Source: Verrucomicrobium sp. BvORR034
GTDB lineage: Bacteria; Verrucomicrobiota; Verrucomicrobiia; Verrucomicrobiales; Verrucomicrobiaceae
Assembly: GCF_000739635.1 (NCBI RefSeq)
Contig: NZ_BATQ01000049.1
Span: 112,957-176,956 of the forward strand
Direction: 5' to 3'
DNA length: 64,000 nucleotides
The notes beneath the pieces are model-generated. The model was not told the origin of the DNA. It worked only from the letters and a program-made list of their open reading frames with translations, and made no database searches. This document shows positions 17,892 through 26,832 of the stretch, in pieces. Both the position numbers and the translations under genes were made by a program. Numbering within the stretch: position 1 is the first letter of the stretch; the number at the start of each line of letters is the position of its first letter.

Positions 17892-18857
17892 ATGACTGCC
17901 CCCCTCAGCCTGGCTCCTTTGCTCTATGTTCCTGCTTCCCGGCCTGGTCTCCAGGATATCTTGGGTGGGAAGAAGAACCTCGGCATTTGTTCTCTGGCAG
18001 TTTGCCTGGAGGATGCCGTCCGCCCGAATGATCGCTCCCGCGCGGCCACGGACTTGTGCGAAGTCCTGCATCGCATCGATTCGGCTCCTCCGCGGGCCTT
18101 GCTGGTGCGACCGGCAGATTCAGACATGCTTTCCCGGCTGCTGAACACCGCGCACCTGGACCATATCACAGCGTTCCTGCTGCCCAAGGCCACTGCGGCC
18201 TCCATTTATCACTGGATCAAGATCCTTGATGGCCGGTTCCCACTGGTGCCCATCCTGGAGTCCCGGGAAACCCTCGACGCAGGTGGCCGGCGTGAGCTGG
18301 CCGCGGTCTGCGCAGAGCATCGCGAAAGCATCCTGCGCGTGCGTGTTGGTGCCAATGATCTCTTTGCTCAACTCGGTGGGCTTCGTCGCCCACGGGGCTT
18401 CACGGTTTATGAAACACCCCTGGGCCGCATCATTGATGAGTTGATCGAGGTGTTCTGTGCTCACGATCTGCCTTTGTGCGGACCGGTGTTTGATCGCTTG
18501 GATGATCTGGAGACCCTGCGTCGTGAAGTCGAGCAGGACATCCATCGTGGTATCTTCTGCAAGACTGCCCTCAATCCCACGCAAGTGGCTGCCATCTGGG
18601 CTGCATACCGTCCTTCCGAGGAGGAGCTTGATGAGGCCCGGCTTATCCTCCATCCTGACTCTCCGGCGGTCTTCAGCCTCAACGGTTCCATGCAGGAGAC
18701 AGCCTGCCACGCCGAGTGGGCAAGACGTCTCGTCATGCGAGATGTCCTGCACCGTGAAGCGGAAGAGCTTCTTGGTTCCCCCGTGATCCAGACCCTACCC
18801 TCGAGCGGGAGTGATGAGGCTTGCTATCCAGTCCACAAAGCCAGCGCGGTTGCGTGA
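17892..18857 (+). CDS. HpcH/HpaI aldolase-citrate lyase-like protein
   Basis: The 321-residue protein is a TIM-barrel C-C lyase of the HpcH/CitE type: LLYVPASRPG near the start, LAVCLEDAVRPNDR (acidic metal ligands), LLVRPADSDM, LLPKATAASIYHW and VPILESRETL (second Glu). Enzymes of this fold cleave or form C-C bonds in short acids, often CoA esters. In Ter loci it is a regular member of the biosynthetic module. It is the last gene of the rightward operon, and its final 63 bp overlap, antisense, the end of the AIM24-family gene of the leftward operon. Confidence 0.8.
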   Translation: MTAPLSLAPLLYVPASRPGLQDILGGKKNLGICSLAVCLEDAVRPNDRSRAATDLCEVLHRIDSAPPRALLVRPADSDMLSRLLNTAHLDHITAFLLPKATAASIYHWIKILDGRFPLVPILESRETLDAGGRRELAAVCAEHRESILRVRVGANDLFAQLGGLRRPRGFTVYETPLGRIIDELIEVFCAHDLPLCGPVFDRLDDLETLRREVEQDIHRGIFCKTALNPTQVAAIWAAYRPSEEELDEARLILHPDSPAVFSLNGSMQETACHAEWARRLVMRDVLHREAEELLGSPVIQTLPSSGSDEACYPVHKASAVA

Positions 18858-19499
18858 GGCGATGATCACCTGACCCGTGCCGCTGAAGCGGTTCACGAGC
18901 CCTTCTCCGCTGGTCATGGAGTTCATGATGTTACTGAAGAAACCGCGTCCCGTTGTGGACGCGGTGATGTTGTACTGAAGGGTGGAGTCCCATGCCACCA
19001 CGTGGCTGTTGTCCACGATGGTCCCGGTGGTGGGATTCACGTCGATGGCAAAGAGCGCGCCAAAGCCTGAGATGGCCAGCTTGCCGCGGCCGGCGCTTTC
19101 CATGATGAACCAGCCACCCGTGCCGCCAAACAGGCCTTGAGAGATTCCCTGCGTGGTCGTCTTGATCTCCACGGTGCTTTCCGCTGCGAGGAAGGCCCCG
19201 TCATTGAGCCGGTACTGCTTGGCGCCGCAGTCGAGGATCATCACATCACCGGGCATGTTGGGCGACAGCAACACATCGCCATCGCCATTGGTGGCCACCA
19301 CGCTCTGCTGGAAGAAGGACTCGCCAGAGGCCAGGCGCCGGGCCAGAGCACGCATGATGCCGCCCCGGACCTCGCCTTTCAACTCCAGGGTGCCGTCCAT
19401 GGTAACCATCGCGCCGCGTTCGGCATAGATGGACTCGCCACGGGTCATGGAGACATGCAGGAAGGGATCAACGTTACCGACGACTTGGAATGTAGGCAT
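18795..19499 (-). CDS. AIM24/TIGR00266 family protein
   Basis: ATG 19499 is chosen because the domain begins at once (MPTFQVVGNVDPFLHVSMTRGE); a longer frame exists but has no coding character. The 234-residue product is an AIM24-type beta-roll: GESIYAERGAMVTMDGTLEL, SFFQQSVVATNGDGDVLLSP, SGFGALFAIDV, NRFSGTGQVIIASRN. Members of this family are found in Ter loci and near TerY-type VWA genes, with no known reaction. It is the last gene of the leftward operon, and its 3' end overlaps the HpcH-like gene tail to tail, so transcripts of the two operons are complementary there. Confidence 0.82.
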   Translation of the reverse strand: MPTFQVVGNVDPFLHVSMTRGESIYAERGAMVTMDGTLELKGEVRGGIMRALARRLASGESFFQQSVVATNGDGDVLLSPNMPGDVMILDCGAKQYRLNDGAFLAAESTVEIKTTTQGISQGLFGGTGGWFIMESAGRGKLAISGFGALFAIDVNPTTGTIVDNSHVVAWDSTLQYNITASTTGRGFFSNIMNSMTSGEGLVNRFSGTGQVIIASRNRAGFVDWIASLITPARG

Positions 19500-19548
19500 G
19501 GGAGGAAAAAAGGGAGAGACCTGTTGGATATCGTCTGAAGCCCGGCGT

Positions 19549-20586
19549 TCAGCCTTCGCTGGCTTTGATCTTGAATTCACCACTGCCACCGGGACGGAGG
19601 ATGGCACCACAGCCAGGGCAGACGCTGGAGCCGTCCTTCTGTCGGGAGGATCCACAGAAGACTGTGCCGCAATTCCCGCAAGAGCCGGCGGACTGATTGC
19701 CGCAGTGGGCACAAGGAGGGCAGCCATCCACTTCTTGCGAATTGACGGCGGGAAGGCCGGTGCCACCCCGGGTGCTGAAGTCGCAGGTCTCTGCGTCCAT
19801 GATGTGGGACGCTGCGGGAATATAGACCCGATAGTCAGGCTCCCAGCGGTAGCGCATAAGGTAGGGCTGCTTGTTCCCGCCGCAGAGAGCGGTGAGGAAG
19901 AGCTGACGGGCGCGGCCATGCTCCCCGCTGTAGGAGGGGATGTCCTCGTCCTCAATCTTCTCCACGGAATCTGGCAGCTTGGCCAGCATGAGCTCGCGTT
20001 CATCGCCATCGGCCACCCCACGGCTGGCGGTGGAGACGGTTTCACTGATCCAGACGAACAGCTTGGCCCAGCCCTGCTCGTCTGTCTGTTGCAGGTTGAG
20101 TACCACGTCCGTCATCTCCCGCAGTCCTGCAAAGTCGATGTCGTCCCCGCAGCCCACGGCATAGAGGTTCGCGATCTTAACCGTGCTGTTCATCTCCCGC
20201 AGGGCGGAGCGCCAGTCGTCCGTGGGCTGTCCGTCGGTGATGAGGATGACGATGGGTCGGAAATCCCCTTTCGTCAGGGTGCCCGGCTGCGTGCGCTTCA
20301 CTTCCTGCAGGATGCGCTCGGAGAGCAGCAAAAGAGCGCTGCCCAGGGAGGTGCCGGGTCGCACCAGCAGGCGGGGTGGCTGCACCTCATCCAGGCTCTG
20401 CAAAGGTGATTTCAGCTCGGCCCGGCTGTCGAAGGTGATGAAGGAGATCCAGGCAGTCTCCAGCGCATGCGGATTCTGGCGCAGCGCCTTTAACATGCTG
20501 CTGATGCCAGTACGCATGCCCCTGAGGCCGTTTCCAATCATGGACTCGGAGCAATCCAACAAGACATAGACGGGAAGGCGGCGCAT
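19549..20586 (-). CDS. TerY-type VWA protein with C-terminal zinc ribbons
   Basis: The start at 20586 gives MRRLPVYVLLDCSESM, matching the starts of the two other VWA genes in this operon. The 345-residue protein has a VWA domain (1-~200) with a complete MIDAS: DCSES, GTSLGSA and ITDGQPTD. The C-terminal region has CAHCGNQSAGSCGNCGTVFC and CPGCG, which look like two zinc-ribbon units. In Ter loci the VWA protein, kinase and PP2C form the TerY-P triad. Here the Zn ribbons probably bind partners or nucleic acid. It is 70 bp downstream of the kinase gene. Confidence 0.82.
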   Translation of the reverse strand: MRRLPVYVLLDCSESMIGNGLRGMRTGISSMLKALRQNPHALETAWISFITFDSRAELKSPLQSLDEVQPPRLLVRPGTSLGSALLLLSERILQEVKRTQPGTLTKGDFRPIVILITDGQPTDDWRSALREMNSTVKIANLYAVGCGDDIDFAGLREMTDVVLNLQQTDEQGWAKLFVWISETVSTASRGVADGDERELMLAKLPDSVEKIEDEDIPSYSGEHGRARQLFLTALCGGNKQPYLMRYRWEPDYRVYIPAASHIMDAETCDFSTRGGTGLPAVNSQEVDGCPPCAHCGNQSAGSCGNCGTVFCGSSRQKDGSSVCPGCGAILRPGGSGEFKIKASEG

Positions 20587-20656
20587 GGGAGGGGAAAGGG
20601 GATGAGCTTTGAAACCGGGGAGATGAGGATAAATGAAACTACTGTGCTGAGGGCGG

Positions 20657-22153
20657 CTACACGTTGGCCATCTGAATGTGGACCAGGCGGCCGCCTTCTT
20701 CAGGACTGAGCAGCAGCTTCTGGTCGTTCTGCAGCTCCACCCGGTTGCCAGGCAGGATGGCTTCTCCCGTACCGACATCCTTGAGCCCGGGCAGGGTCTG
20801 GTTCACCAGAAGCCATTTTCCGCCATGGAAGACAAAGTAGCCCACGGGCTTGCGCTGGGCCTCGGTCAGTCTGGCACTGGGGAAGACCAGGCGCGAGACA
20901 TGCCAGGGATAGAGGTATTGGTTGGAGTACACCATGAGCCGGTGGTTGTCCGGCAGGAACTTCCCACCTCCGCGGGAGGAGTACAGGTTCAGCACGGGCA
21001 GCGGCCCCACAAAGGCGGTGCCGCAGAAGGGGCAGCGGGGCTTGTTGCTGTTGTCAAAGACGAACCATTTCTGGTCACAGTTCGGGTTCGCACATGGCTG
21101 GGCCAGATCCACCGTCTTGACCAGGGCGGTCTCCATGTCCTGCACCGTGGGGCGCTGGTCCGGAGAGTGCAGGCCGGTGATGAAAGCCTTGTCAAAGACC
21201 TCCTTCAAGTACGGTCCGCAGACGGTGTAAGGGATCTTCGAGGTGTCGGCAAAGGGGAGGAAACCCGGCTTGACGGAGGCAGGGTCGCTCCGGTTCGAGG
21301 AATCTGTGGGATGCTCGATGAAGAGCGCCTTTTCACCCATGCCCAGTTCCTCGTCTTTTTGCGGATCGGCATCATGGATCTTCCGCCCACGCAGAGGGTG
21401 ACGGTAGAGCAGATACATATAGACCAGCACGGCGAGGGCATGGCGGTCTGTTTCAATGCGGGGCAGATGCTTTTTGGGGTCCCCCACCGGCAGCTTGAGG
21501 GTCGCCATCACCTCAGGGGCGATGAAGTCCGGAGTGCCCACCACATCGGGCGGATAGCGGCCGGGCACCACCAGAGTATCGATGTCGATGATGCAGGCGT
21601 TTCCACCTGCAGGATCTACCAGCACGTTTTTGTAAGAGAGGTCGGAGTGGGCCAGGCCCGCCATGTGCAGACGTCCCACGGATCGCGCGATCTTGATGCA
21701 GGTGGTGAAGTAGCTGAGCCAGTTTCCTCGCTCCCGGGGATCGAGGTGCTTTTGCTGGTGGTTCGCTGAGGCGAACCACTTGCCCTCCTTCTCCTTTCCC
21801 TTGATGCTCAGGAAGTCGTCGTTCTTCGACCCGTACTGGAAGAAGAAATGCGACTTGTATGTGGGCATGACGATGCCGATGTGACCCTGGTCTTCGATGA
21901 TGTGGGTCGGCCAGCAGAACAAGGGCTCCCAATAAGCTCCGCCCTCCTGCTGAAAGATGCGCTCCCGGTACACGCCGACGATGTTCCGCAGGCGCTCCAT
22001 GGAGTTGTAGTCCGGCTTCTTGCGGTACCAGCCCACCACCTGCTTCTTGTCCTTGGAGAAGTACACGTCCTTCATCCCGCCCGAGCCGGCCTGGTTGGCA
22101 CTGTCGAACTCAAATTCCGTGCCGTCGGTGGCTTTCAGTTTGACGATGCTCAT
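20657..22153 (-). CDS. Ser/Thr protein kinase with zinc ribbon and FHA-like C-terminus (TerY-P triad)
   Basis: The 498-residue protein has a kinase domain (about 1-340): a Gly-rich loop GSGGMKDV (23-30), catalytic loop HSDLSYKN (169-176) and DID in place of DFG (190-192), so it appears active. A single zinc ribbon follows (C354, C359, C374, C377). The last ~110 residues are beta-rich with an FHA-like end (FHGGKWLLVNQT, GNRVELQNDQKLLLS), which may bind phosphothreonine. Its start overlaps the stop of the PP2C gene by 4 bp, so kinase and phosphatase are coupled, as expected of the phospho-signalling part of a Ter locus. It is cytoplasmic. Confidence 0.83.
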   Translation of the reverse strand: MSIVKLKATDGTEFEFDSANQAGSGGMKDVYFSKDKKQVVGWYRKKPDYNSMERLRNIVGVYRERIFQQEGGAYWEPLFCWPTHIIEDQGHIGIVMPTYKSHFFFQYGSKNDDFLSIKGKEKEGKWFASANHQQKHLDPRERGNWLSYFTTCIKIARSVGRLHMAGLAHSDLSYKNVLVDPAGGNACIIDIDTLVVPGRYPPDVVGTPDFIAPEVMATLKLPVGDPKKHLPRIETDRHALAVLVYMYLLYRHPLRGRKIHDADPQKDEELGMGEKALFIEHPTDSSNRSDPASVKPGFLPFADTSKIPYTVCGPYLKEVFDKAFITGLHSPDQRPTVQDMETALVKTVDLAQPCANPNCDQKWFVFDNSNKPRCPFCGTAFVGPLPVLNLYSSRGGGKFLPDNHRLMVYSNQYLYPWHVSRLVFPSARLTEAQRKPVGYFVFHGGKWLLVNQTLPGLKDVGTGEAILPGNRVELQNDQKLLLSPEEGGRLVHIQMANV

Positions 22154-24180
22154 GGTTGGGAGGGGAGATGAGTTTCACAGAGGACCGCGATCGTGCGATC
22201 ATCATGGTGACCGGGAGAGAAAAAGTTCATCCACTGGAGCAAGCTTACGGCGGCCTCATCACGTGAAGATGCTCCGGCCACCAAGGGGTGCAGCTCCGTC
22301 CAAAGTTCCTGCCATGCCGCAGGATCCGCCAGGGCCACTTCGCTGTGGAACTTGGGGTCTGAGATGCCGTCAGTGACCAGGACCAGGGCATCAAACTGCG
22401 GGACCAGGGCGAACTTGATCCGGTTCATGATGCCTTCTCCGGTGGCAAGCACTTCCTTCATGGTCAGGAAAATGGTCTGCCCGGCGAACTCGCCGCCATC
22501 CGGCTGAGTCAGCAGGCAGCTGGCTCCGTCCGGAACACCGACCACGGCGGCCCCACCATCGCCCACCGAGAAGGCGGCAATGAACCAGCCACCAGTTGGC
22601 ATCGGGCGGGCGAGAGTGATGATCAGAGTGGTGTGGAAGTCCCGCAGGGTGGCCTGGGTTTCATTGGCCTGATCTTCGATCGCCTTGCGGGCTGCGTAGG
22701 CCGCCCGACCGAATTGGGTGTACAGCTCATTGCGCACGGCGTTGCGTTTGTCGGCTGACTCACCATCTGCGGCCCAGACTTCAGTCACGGGAGTCAGCGT
22801 ATCCTGACCGTTTTCCCCCAGCAGACTGGCGAAGTGTTCTTTGACCTTGTCGCAGGCAATCTTGGAGCCTTGCCGCGAATACTTGGCGCTGCCTGCGCCA
22901 TCAGCCACCGTCAGGGCATACCACCCGGTTGTAGGAAACCACGCCAGTGAGAAGTCATCGTCCCGGCAGCTTCCCACGTGAGCGTGAGAGCGGCCGCGCA
23001 GGCTCGCAGCTGCCACCAATTGAGGCGTGTCCCTGAGAGCGGCTGAGTCGGCATCCGCTTTCCAGAAGAGAGACGTGGGATCTGAATCCTGATTCTTCCA
23101 TAGGGATCGTGGATCCGCATTGATGGTAATCTGCAGGGTTCTTAGCAGCTTGTCGGGCCGGTCGGGATCGGCACCCTGAATCAGGCAGGCGGCAGGGATC
23201 TCGTACTCACCTGCAAGCAGAGGGCTGCCAGTGATGGTGGTGCCATCGGTGACCAGGCCATCAGGCAGGGCGGCGGCCGGTTCAAAAGACGCAAAAGTCA
23301 GGGCTCCGGTTGCCAGCGGAGTCAGAACGTTGGCCGTGTACTCCCGACCTACGGTGGCATTGGGCAGCCGCACAGGATAGGAGGGCAGGGGCGGAGGGCT
23401 GGGAGGTTCACGGAAATTCACGTCAGGAGGAATTGGGGTGGGTTCGGCTTGGGGCGGATCGGCGGGCGCGGACTCGTCCCCTTTTTCAATGCAGAGAGAA
23501 GGTGCAGGCGCCTCCGCTTCGTGGGCTGCCACTTCCAGCACCATGATCTCTGCGGGAGCTGGAACAAGCTCCTCATGCGCCGGGGGCGTGGGAATCTCCG
23601 GCAGGGAGGAATTCTCCACAGCGGCGGGAGGCGGCTCAGGCGCGGGTGGTGCCAGGGCGTGGATCAAGGCATCCAGTTCTGGCGTGGGTTCGTGCCCTTC
23701 AACCGTCAGCAAGTGCTCGACCAGAGACACGAATCCTTGCGGCCACGGGGTGTGCTCGCCCAGCCTACCAACGATGCTGGCTGTCAGTCGCGCCGGAGGT
23801 GGCGGCGCCTCATGGCCTAGCATCAGAAGGTGCAGCACATTGGCCAGCGCTTGTTTGTCGCGCTGTTGCTGCTCTTCCATCGTCTCACCCTGGCCACTGG
23901 GGTAGCCGTAGTAGGTCTCCGCGGCCGTCAGACCATCGTCCCAGCCAATGCGGCGGCGGAAGAAGGCCACATCGAAATCCCCATTGGGGGCGCACATGAG
24001 TCTCTGGGCACACACAGCCCCATGCGACTTGCCCTCTGCATGAATCTCTGCCAGGCACTGGAGGAGGGGGAGAACGATCCGGGCAGGATCGGCCTGGATC
24101 AGGTGCCGGTTTCCCAGCAAAAACTTGTGCAGCGGCTGCCGCTGCTCATTCCTTGTGCCGAGGGAATTGATGGCTGCCAT
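22150..24180 (-). CDS. PP2C-type phosphatase with N-terminal pseudokinase-like and Ig-like regions
   Basis: The 676-residue protein has three parts. Residues 1-~170 resemble a shrunken kinase C-lobe (LLQCLAEIHAEGKSHGAV) without catalytic residues. A Pro/Glu-rich linker (~190-260) follows, then an Ig-like/cadherin-type putative binding domain (~270-365, NATVGREYTANVLTPLATG). Residues ~395-670 are a PP2C phosphatase (VADGAGSAKYSRQGS, FSVGDGGAAVVG, LVTDGISDPKF) with the usual metal-binding Asp residues. It would remove the phosphates added by the kinase encoded next. The three-part architecture is unusual; the Ig-like segment is the least certain part. Confidence 0.8.
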   Translation of the reverse strand: MAAINSLGTRNEQRQPLHKFLLGNRHLIQADPARIVLPLLQCLAEIHAEGKSHGAVCAQRLMCAPNGDFDVAFFRRRIGWDDGLTAAETYYGYPSGQGETMEEQQQRDKQALANVLHLLMLGHEAPPPPARLTASIVGRLGEHTPWPQGFVSLVEHLLTVEGHEPTPELDALIHALAPPAPEPPPAAVENSSLPEIPTPPAHEELVPAPAEIMVLEVAAHEAEAPAPSLCIEKGDESAPADPPQAEPTPIPPDVNFREPPSPPPLPSYPVRLPNATVGREYTANVLTPLATGALTFASFEPAAALPDGLVTDGTTITGSPLLAGEYEIPAACLIQGADPDRPDKLLRTLQITINADPRSLWKNQDSDPTSLFWKADADSAALRDTPQLVAAASLRGRSHAHVGSCRDDDFSLAWFPTTGWYALTVADGAGSAKYSRQGSKIACDKVKEHFASLLGENGQDTLTPVTEVWAADGESADKRNAVRNELYTQFGRAAYAARKAIEDQANETQATLRDFHTTLIITLARPMPTGGWFIAAFSVGDGGAAVVGVPDGASCLLTQPDGGEFAGQTIFLTMKEVLATGEGIMNRIKFALVPQFDALVLVTDGISDPKFHSEVALADPAAWQELWTELHPLVAGASSRDEAAVSLLQWMNFFSPGHHDDRTIAVLCETHLPSQP

Positions 24181-24201
24181 GCAGAGAGGTGACAGGAGGG
24201 G

Positions 24202-24837
24202 TTAGAACACCAGGTTCACCTCAGGCGGCGGAGGGGGCAGATGGATCTCTGTGCTCGCACCCATGCTCACATTTCCCGCGGCGACACTGGACGACACCCA
24301 GCGGAAGAAGCTGAGGAAACTACCACTGTCCATCGTGTCCAGGGTCACCACATGGTCGGCCAGGGGAAGCAGTTCGTCCTTCTTGGCCTTGGGGCCGGCG
24401 GCGCAGGCAATGATGCTGGCAAATCCGCGCTTCTTCACCTGCGGGACGGTTTCCTTGTAGAGCATGATGTCAGACGGGGAACCGTCGGTCATGACAAAGA
24501 GGATCGGCTTCCAGTCCCCTTTGTTCTCTCCCTGAGATTTCAGCACCTCGGTGTCCACCCTTTGACACAGGACTTCCAGGGCGGCACCCAAGTTGGTCGG
24601 TCCGGAATCGGGGCAGACGATCGGAGGGAGCTGGAGGGTCTCCAGGCTGCTGAGGGGCAGGACCACCTTCACGTCCCTGTCGAAAGTGATGATGGAGAGG
24701 TGCAGGGACTCCAGCGCATGCGGATCCTGGCGCAAGCCGCTGAGCATGGCCTGAAGCCCGACTTTCACAGACTCCAGGGGTTCTCCTTTCATCGAACCGG
24801 ATGTGTCTATGAGGAGATAAACAGGCAGGCGTCGCAT
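24202..24837 (-). CDS. TerY-like VWA protein (short)
   Basis: The 211-residue protein is a single VWA domain with intact MIDAS: DTSGSM, GPTNLGAAL and MTDGSPSD. It ends with the Pro-rich tail LPPPPPEVNLVF, which is matched in its neighbour (LPPPPPEIKVVV). TerY proteins bind metal at the MIDAS and act with the kinase/PP2C pair. The start MRRLPVYLLID is the same as in the other two VWA genes, so all three arose by duplication. It lies 21 bp upstream of the PP2C gene. Confidence 0.88.
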   Translation of the reverse strand: MRRLPVYLLIDTSGSMKGEPLESVKVGLQAMLSGLRQDPHALESLHLSIITFDRDVKVVLPLSSLETLQLPPIVCPDSGPTNLGAALEVLCQRVDTEVLKSQGENKGDWKPILFVMTDGSPSDIMLYKETVPQVKKRGFASIIACAAGPKAKKDELLPLADHVVTLDTMDSGSFLSFFRWVSSSVAAGNVSMGASTEIHLPPPPPEVNLVF

Positions 24838-24879
24838 GAGATGAGGGGGGAAGGGCAGGGTTTGGGGGAAGATGAAAGA

Positions 24880-25518
24880 CTAGACCACCACTTTGATCTC
24901 AGGGGGTGGGGGAGGTAGTTGATCCAGGCCTTCCACCTCTTTGCCGGCGGTCTCGACGGCTTTGCTGTTGCTGCTGACGGAGGCCGACACCCACTTGAAG
25001 AACTTGGCCATTGCCGAGTGATCTGAGGTATCCAGACGCACCACTGCCTCGCCAGCGATCTGCTGAAGCACGGTGGCATCGCCCTTGTTCACAGCACATC
25101 CCACGACGACACCCCATTTCTCCTGTTGGAAGCGGCCCAGACCCTTCTTCCAGTCATCCGTGGGGGCACCGTCCGTCATGATGAACACCATGGGCTTCCA
25201 GTCTCCCTTGGTGGTGGAGGTGGTTTTGGCCAGCTGTTTGGAGGCGACGTCTGCGACGAGTGTCAGAGCATCGCCAAGGGAGGTGGCTCCCTGAGCGGTG
25301 AGGGCTGGAACCTGAAAGGCGGTCAGCTCTGTAAGAGGCACCTTCTCCGTGGCATTCGAGTCGAATGTGATCACGCTGAGGAAGGCGGTCTCCAGAGCGT
25401 AGGGATCCTGGCGGAGTGCGGAGACCAGCATTTGCACACCGTTCTTCACCTGTTCAATGGGCTCGCCAAACATGGAGCCCGAGGTGTCGAGAAGCAGGAA
25501 AACAGGGAGTCGTCTCAT
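24880..25518 (-). CDS. TerY-like VWA protein (short)
   Basis: The 212-residue protein is a single VWA domain with MIDAS motifs DTSGSM, GATSLGDAL and MTDGAPTD, and the C-terminal tail LPPPPPEIKVVV. It is a close paralogue of the next gene downstream (42 bp apart) and a more distant one of the zinc-ribbon VWA gene. The conserved Pro tail is not part of the VWA fold and may be a docking motif for the kinase, phosphatase or TerD proteins (inference). It is 14 bp downstream of a TerD-type gene. Confidence 0.88.
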   Translation of the reverse strand: MRRLPVFLLLDTSGSMFGEPIEQVKNGVQMLVSALRQDPYALETAFLSVITFDSNATEKVPLTELTAFQVPALTAQGATSLGDALTLVADVASKQLAKTTSTTKGDWKPMVFIMTDGAPTDDWKKGLGRFQQEKWGVVVGCAVNKGDATVLQQIAGEAVVRLDTSDHSAMAKFFKWVSASVSSNSKAVETAGKEVEGLDQLPPPPPEIKVVV

Positions 25519-25532
25519 AGGATGAAAGGAGG

Positions 25533-26150
25533 TTAAATGAGAGTCTTCAAGATCTCCACAAAGTTATCAGTGGCATGGCCTTCGCCCAGGGCGCTGAACT
25601 TCCAGCCGCTGCCCTGGCGGGCCACTTCACCGAAGACCATGATGCACTTGCCATTGTAGTTGGGATCAACTCCCAGGCTGTAGCGGGCGATCTCCTTCCC
25701 CTTGGCATCAATGGCGCGCATGTAGGCATTTTCCACTTCGCCGAAGTGCTGGTAGTTTTTGCGCCCCTGGTAGATCTGTACCAGGAAGAGGATGCGGTGG
25801 TACTGGGAGGGCATCGAGTTCAGCCGTACCACGATTTGCTCATCGTCATTGTCGCCACTGCCTCCCACCCGATTGTCGCCCGAGTGGTAAATGGCCCCAC
25901 TAGGGTGACGAAGGTTCTGAAAGAAGATGACGTCGCTGCCGATGAGCTTTTCACCGAGGTTGCGCACCTTGCCCTGTTCATTCAGCACAAACGCGATGGC
26001 GTCCAGGTCATGGTCCTGACTGCCCCCGGTCAGTTTGGCAAAGAAGCCTTTTTTCCGAATCTTCCAACCCAGCCCGATGGTGATCTGGCTGAGATCGTTG
26101 GTGTCCTTTTCCAGACTGATGGTCTGGCCTTTTTGGAGGTTGATCGCCAT
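25533..26150 (-). CDS. TerD family protein (TerZ-like)
   Basis: The 205-residue protein starts MAINLQKGQTISLEKDTND and carries the TerZ-style basic insertion (GLGWKIRKKGFFAKLTGGSQ), DLDAIAFVLNE and an acidic loop DNRVGGSGDNDDE. The D after GLGW is replaced by K, so one calcium ligand is absent; the other acidic residues remain. It belongs to the leftward Ter operon between TerD and the VWA genes, so this locus has four TerD-like singles plus TerA. Confidence 0.87.
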   Translation of the reverse strand: MAINLQKGQTISLEKDTNDLSQITIGLGWKIRKKGFFAKLTGGSQDHDLDAIAFVLNEQGKVRNLGEKLIGSDVIFFQNLRHPSGAIYHSGDNRVGGSGDNDDEQIVVRLNSMPSQYHRILFLVQIYQGRKNYQHFGEVENAYMRAIDAKGKEIARYSLGVDPNYNGKCIMVFGEVARQGSGWKFSALGEGHATDNFVEILKTLI

Positions 26151-26181
26151 GCTGGGGGTGGGTTGGAGCGGTGAAGAACGG

Positions 26182-26733
26182 TTACGCGTACTTGCTTACA
26201 TAGGCCTGCAGGCCACCTGTTGTGGCCAGGCCCATGGCTTCAAACCGCCAGGCACCGTTTCGCTTGTAGAGACGGCCGAACTCGACAGCGGTCTCGATGG
26301 AAAAGTCCTCGTCCAGCTCGTACTTGCAGATCTCATCGCCGGAGGCGGCGTCGTAGATACGAATGAAGGAATTGCGCACCTGCCCGAAGTTCTGGCGGCG
26401 GGTCTCGTAGTCGTGGATCGTGACGGTGAAGATGATCTGCTCCACGCGGGGGTCCACTTTGCCCAGATCGAGGGTCAGTGTTTCATCGTCCCCGTCCGAG
26501 TTGCCGCCCGTGCGATCATCCCCTGAGGAAGTGACCGCGCCGTCTGGCGACTGCATGTTGTTGTAGAAGACGAAGAACTCGTCTGCGGGGATCTTGTTGT
26601 TGGCACCCAGCAGGAATGCTGACGCGTCCAGGTCGAAATCCTGGCCCGTCTTGGCCGGATCCCAGCCGAGGCCGACGCCGATTTTCTGCAGCCCAATGTC
26701 TACCCGTTGTCCCTTGCTTAGATTGATGGCCAT
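26182..26733 (-). CDS. TerD family protein
   Basis: ATG 26733 is chosen because it gives the usual TerD start (MAINLSKGQRVDIGLQK); an upstream extension would run into the strong hairpin at 26776-26799. The 183-residue product has [20 protein letters not shown] and DDRTGGNSDGDDE, the complete set of TerD calcium-site acids. It is highly similar to the rightward terD at 12490. It is the second gene after terC in the leftward operon, 100 bp downstream of it. Confidence 0.9.
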   Translation of the reverse strand: MAINLSKGQRVDIGLQKIGVGLGWDPAKTGQDFDLDASAFLLGANNKIPADEFFVFYNNMQSPDGAVTSSGDDRTGGNSDGDDETLTLDLGKVDPRVEQIIFTVTIHDYETRRQNFGQVRNSFIRIYDAASGDEICKYELDEDFSIETAVEFGRLYKRNGAWRFEAMGLATTGGLQAYVSKYA

Positions 26734-26775
26734 CGCTGTCTTTTCTGGAAAAGAGGTTTGGTTGTGAGGAACCCG

Positions 26776-26799
26776 GTGCCAGCGCGATGGCGCTGGCAC
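26776..26799. terminator. Perfect 10-bp GC-rich hairpin between terC and terD
   Basis: GTGCCAGCGC (26776-26785) and GCGCTGGCAC (26790-26799) form a perfect stem with a GATG loop. No T-run follows on either strand, so it may be an RNA stability/attenuation element or a REP-like palindrome rather than a true intrinsic terminator. Confidence 0.5.
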
Positions 26800-26832
26800 T
26801 GGTGGTGTAGGAAGCTGTCCAGTGGTGGACGG

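Noticed and set aside
19429..21769. Long plus-strand frames opposite the VWA and kinase genes
   Set aside because: Antisense to genes with complete MIDAS and kinase motifs; low-complexity translations.
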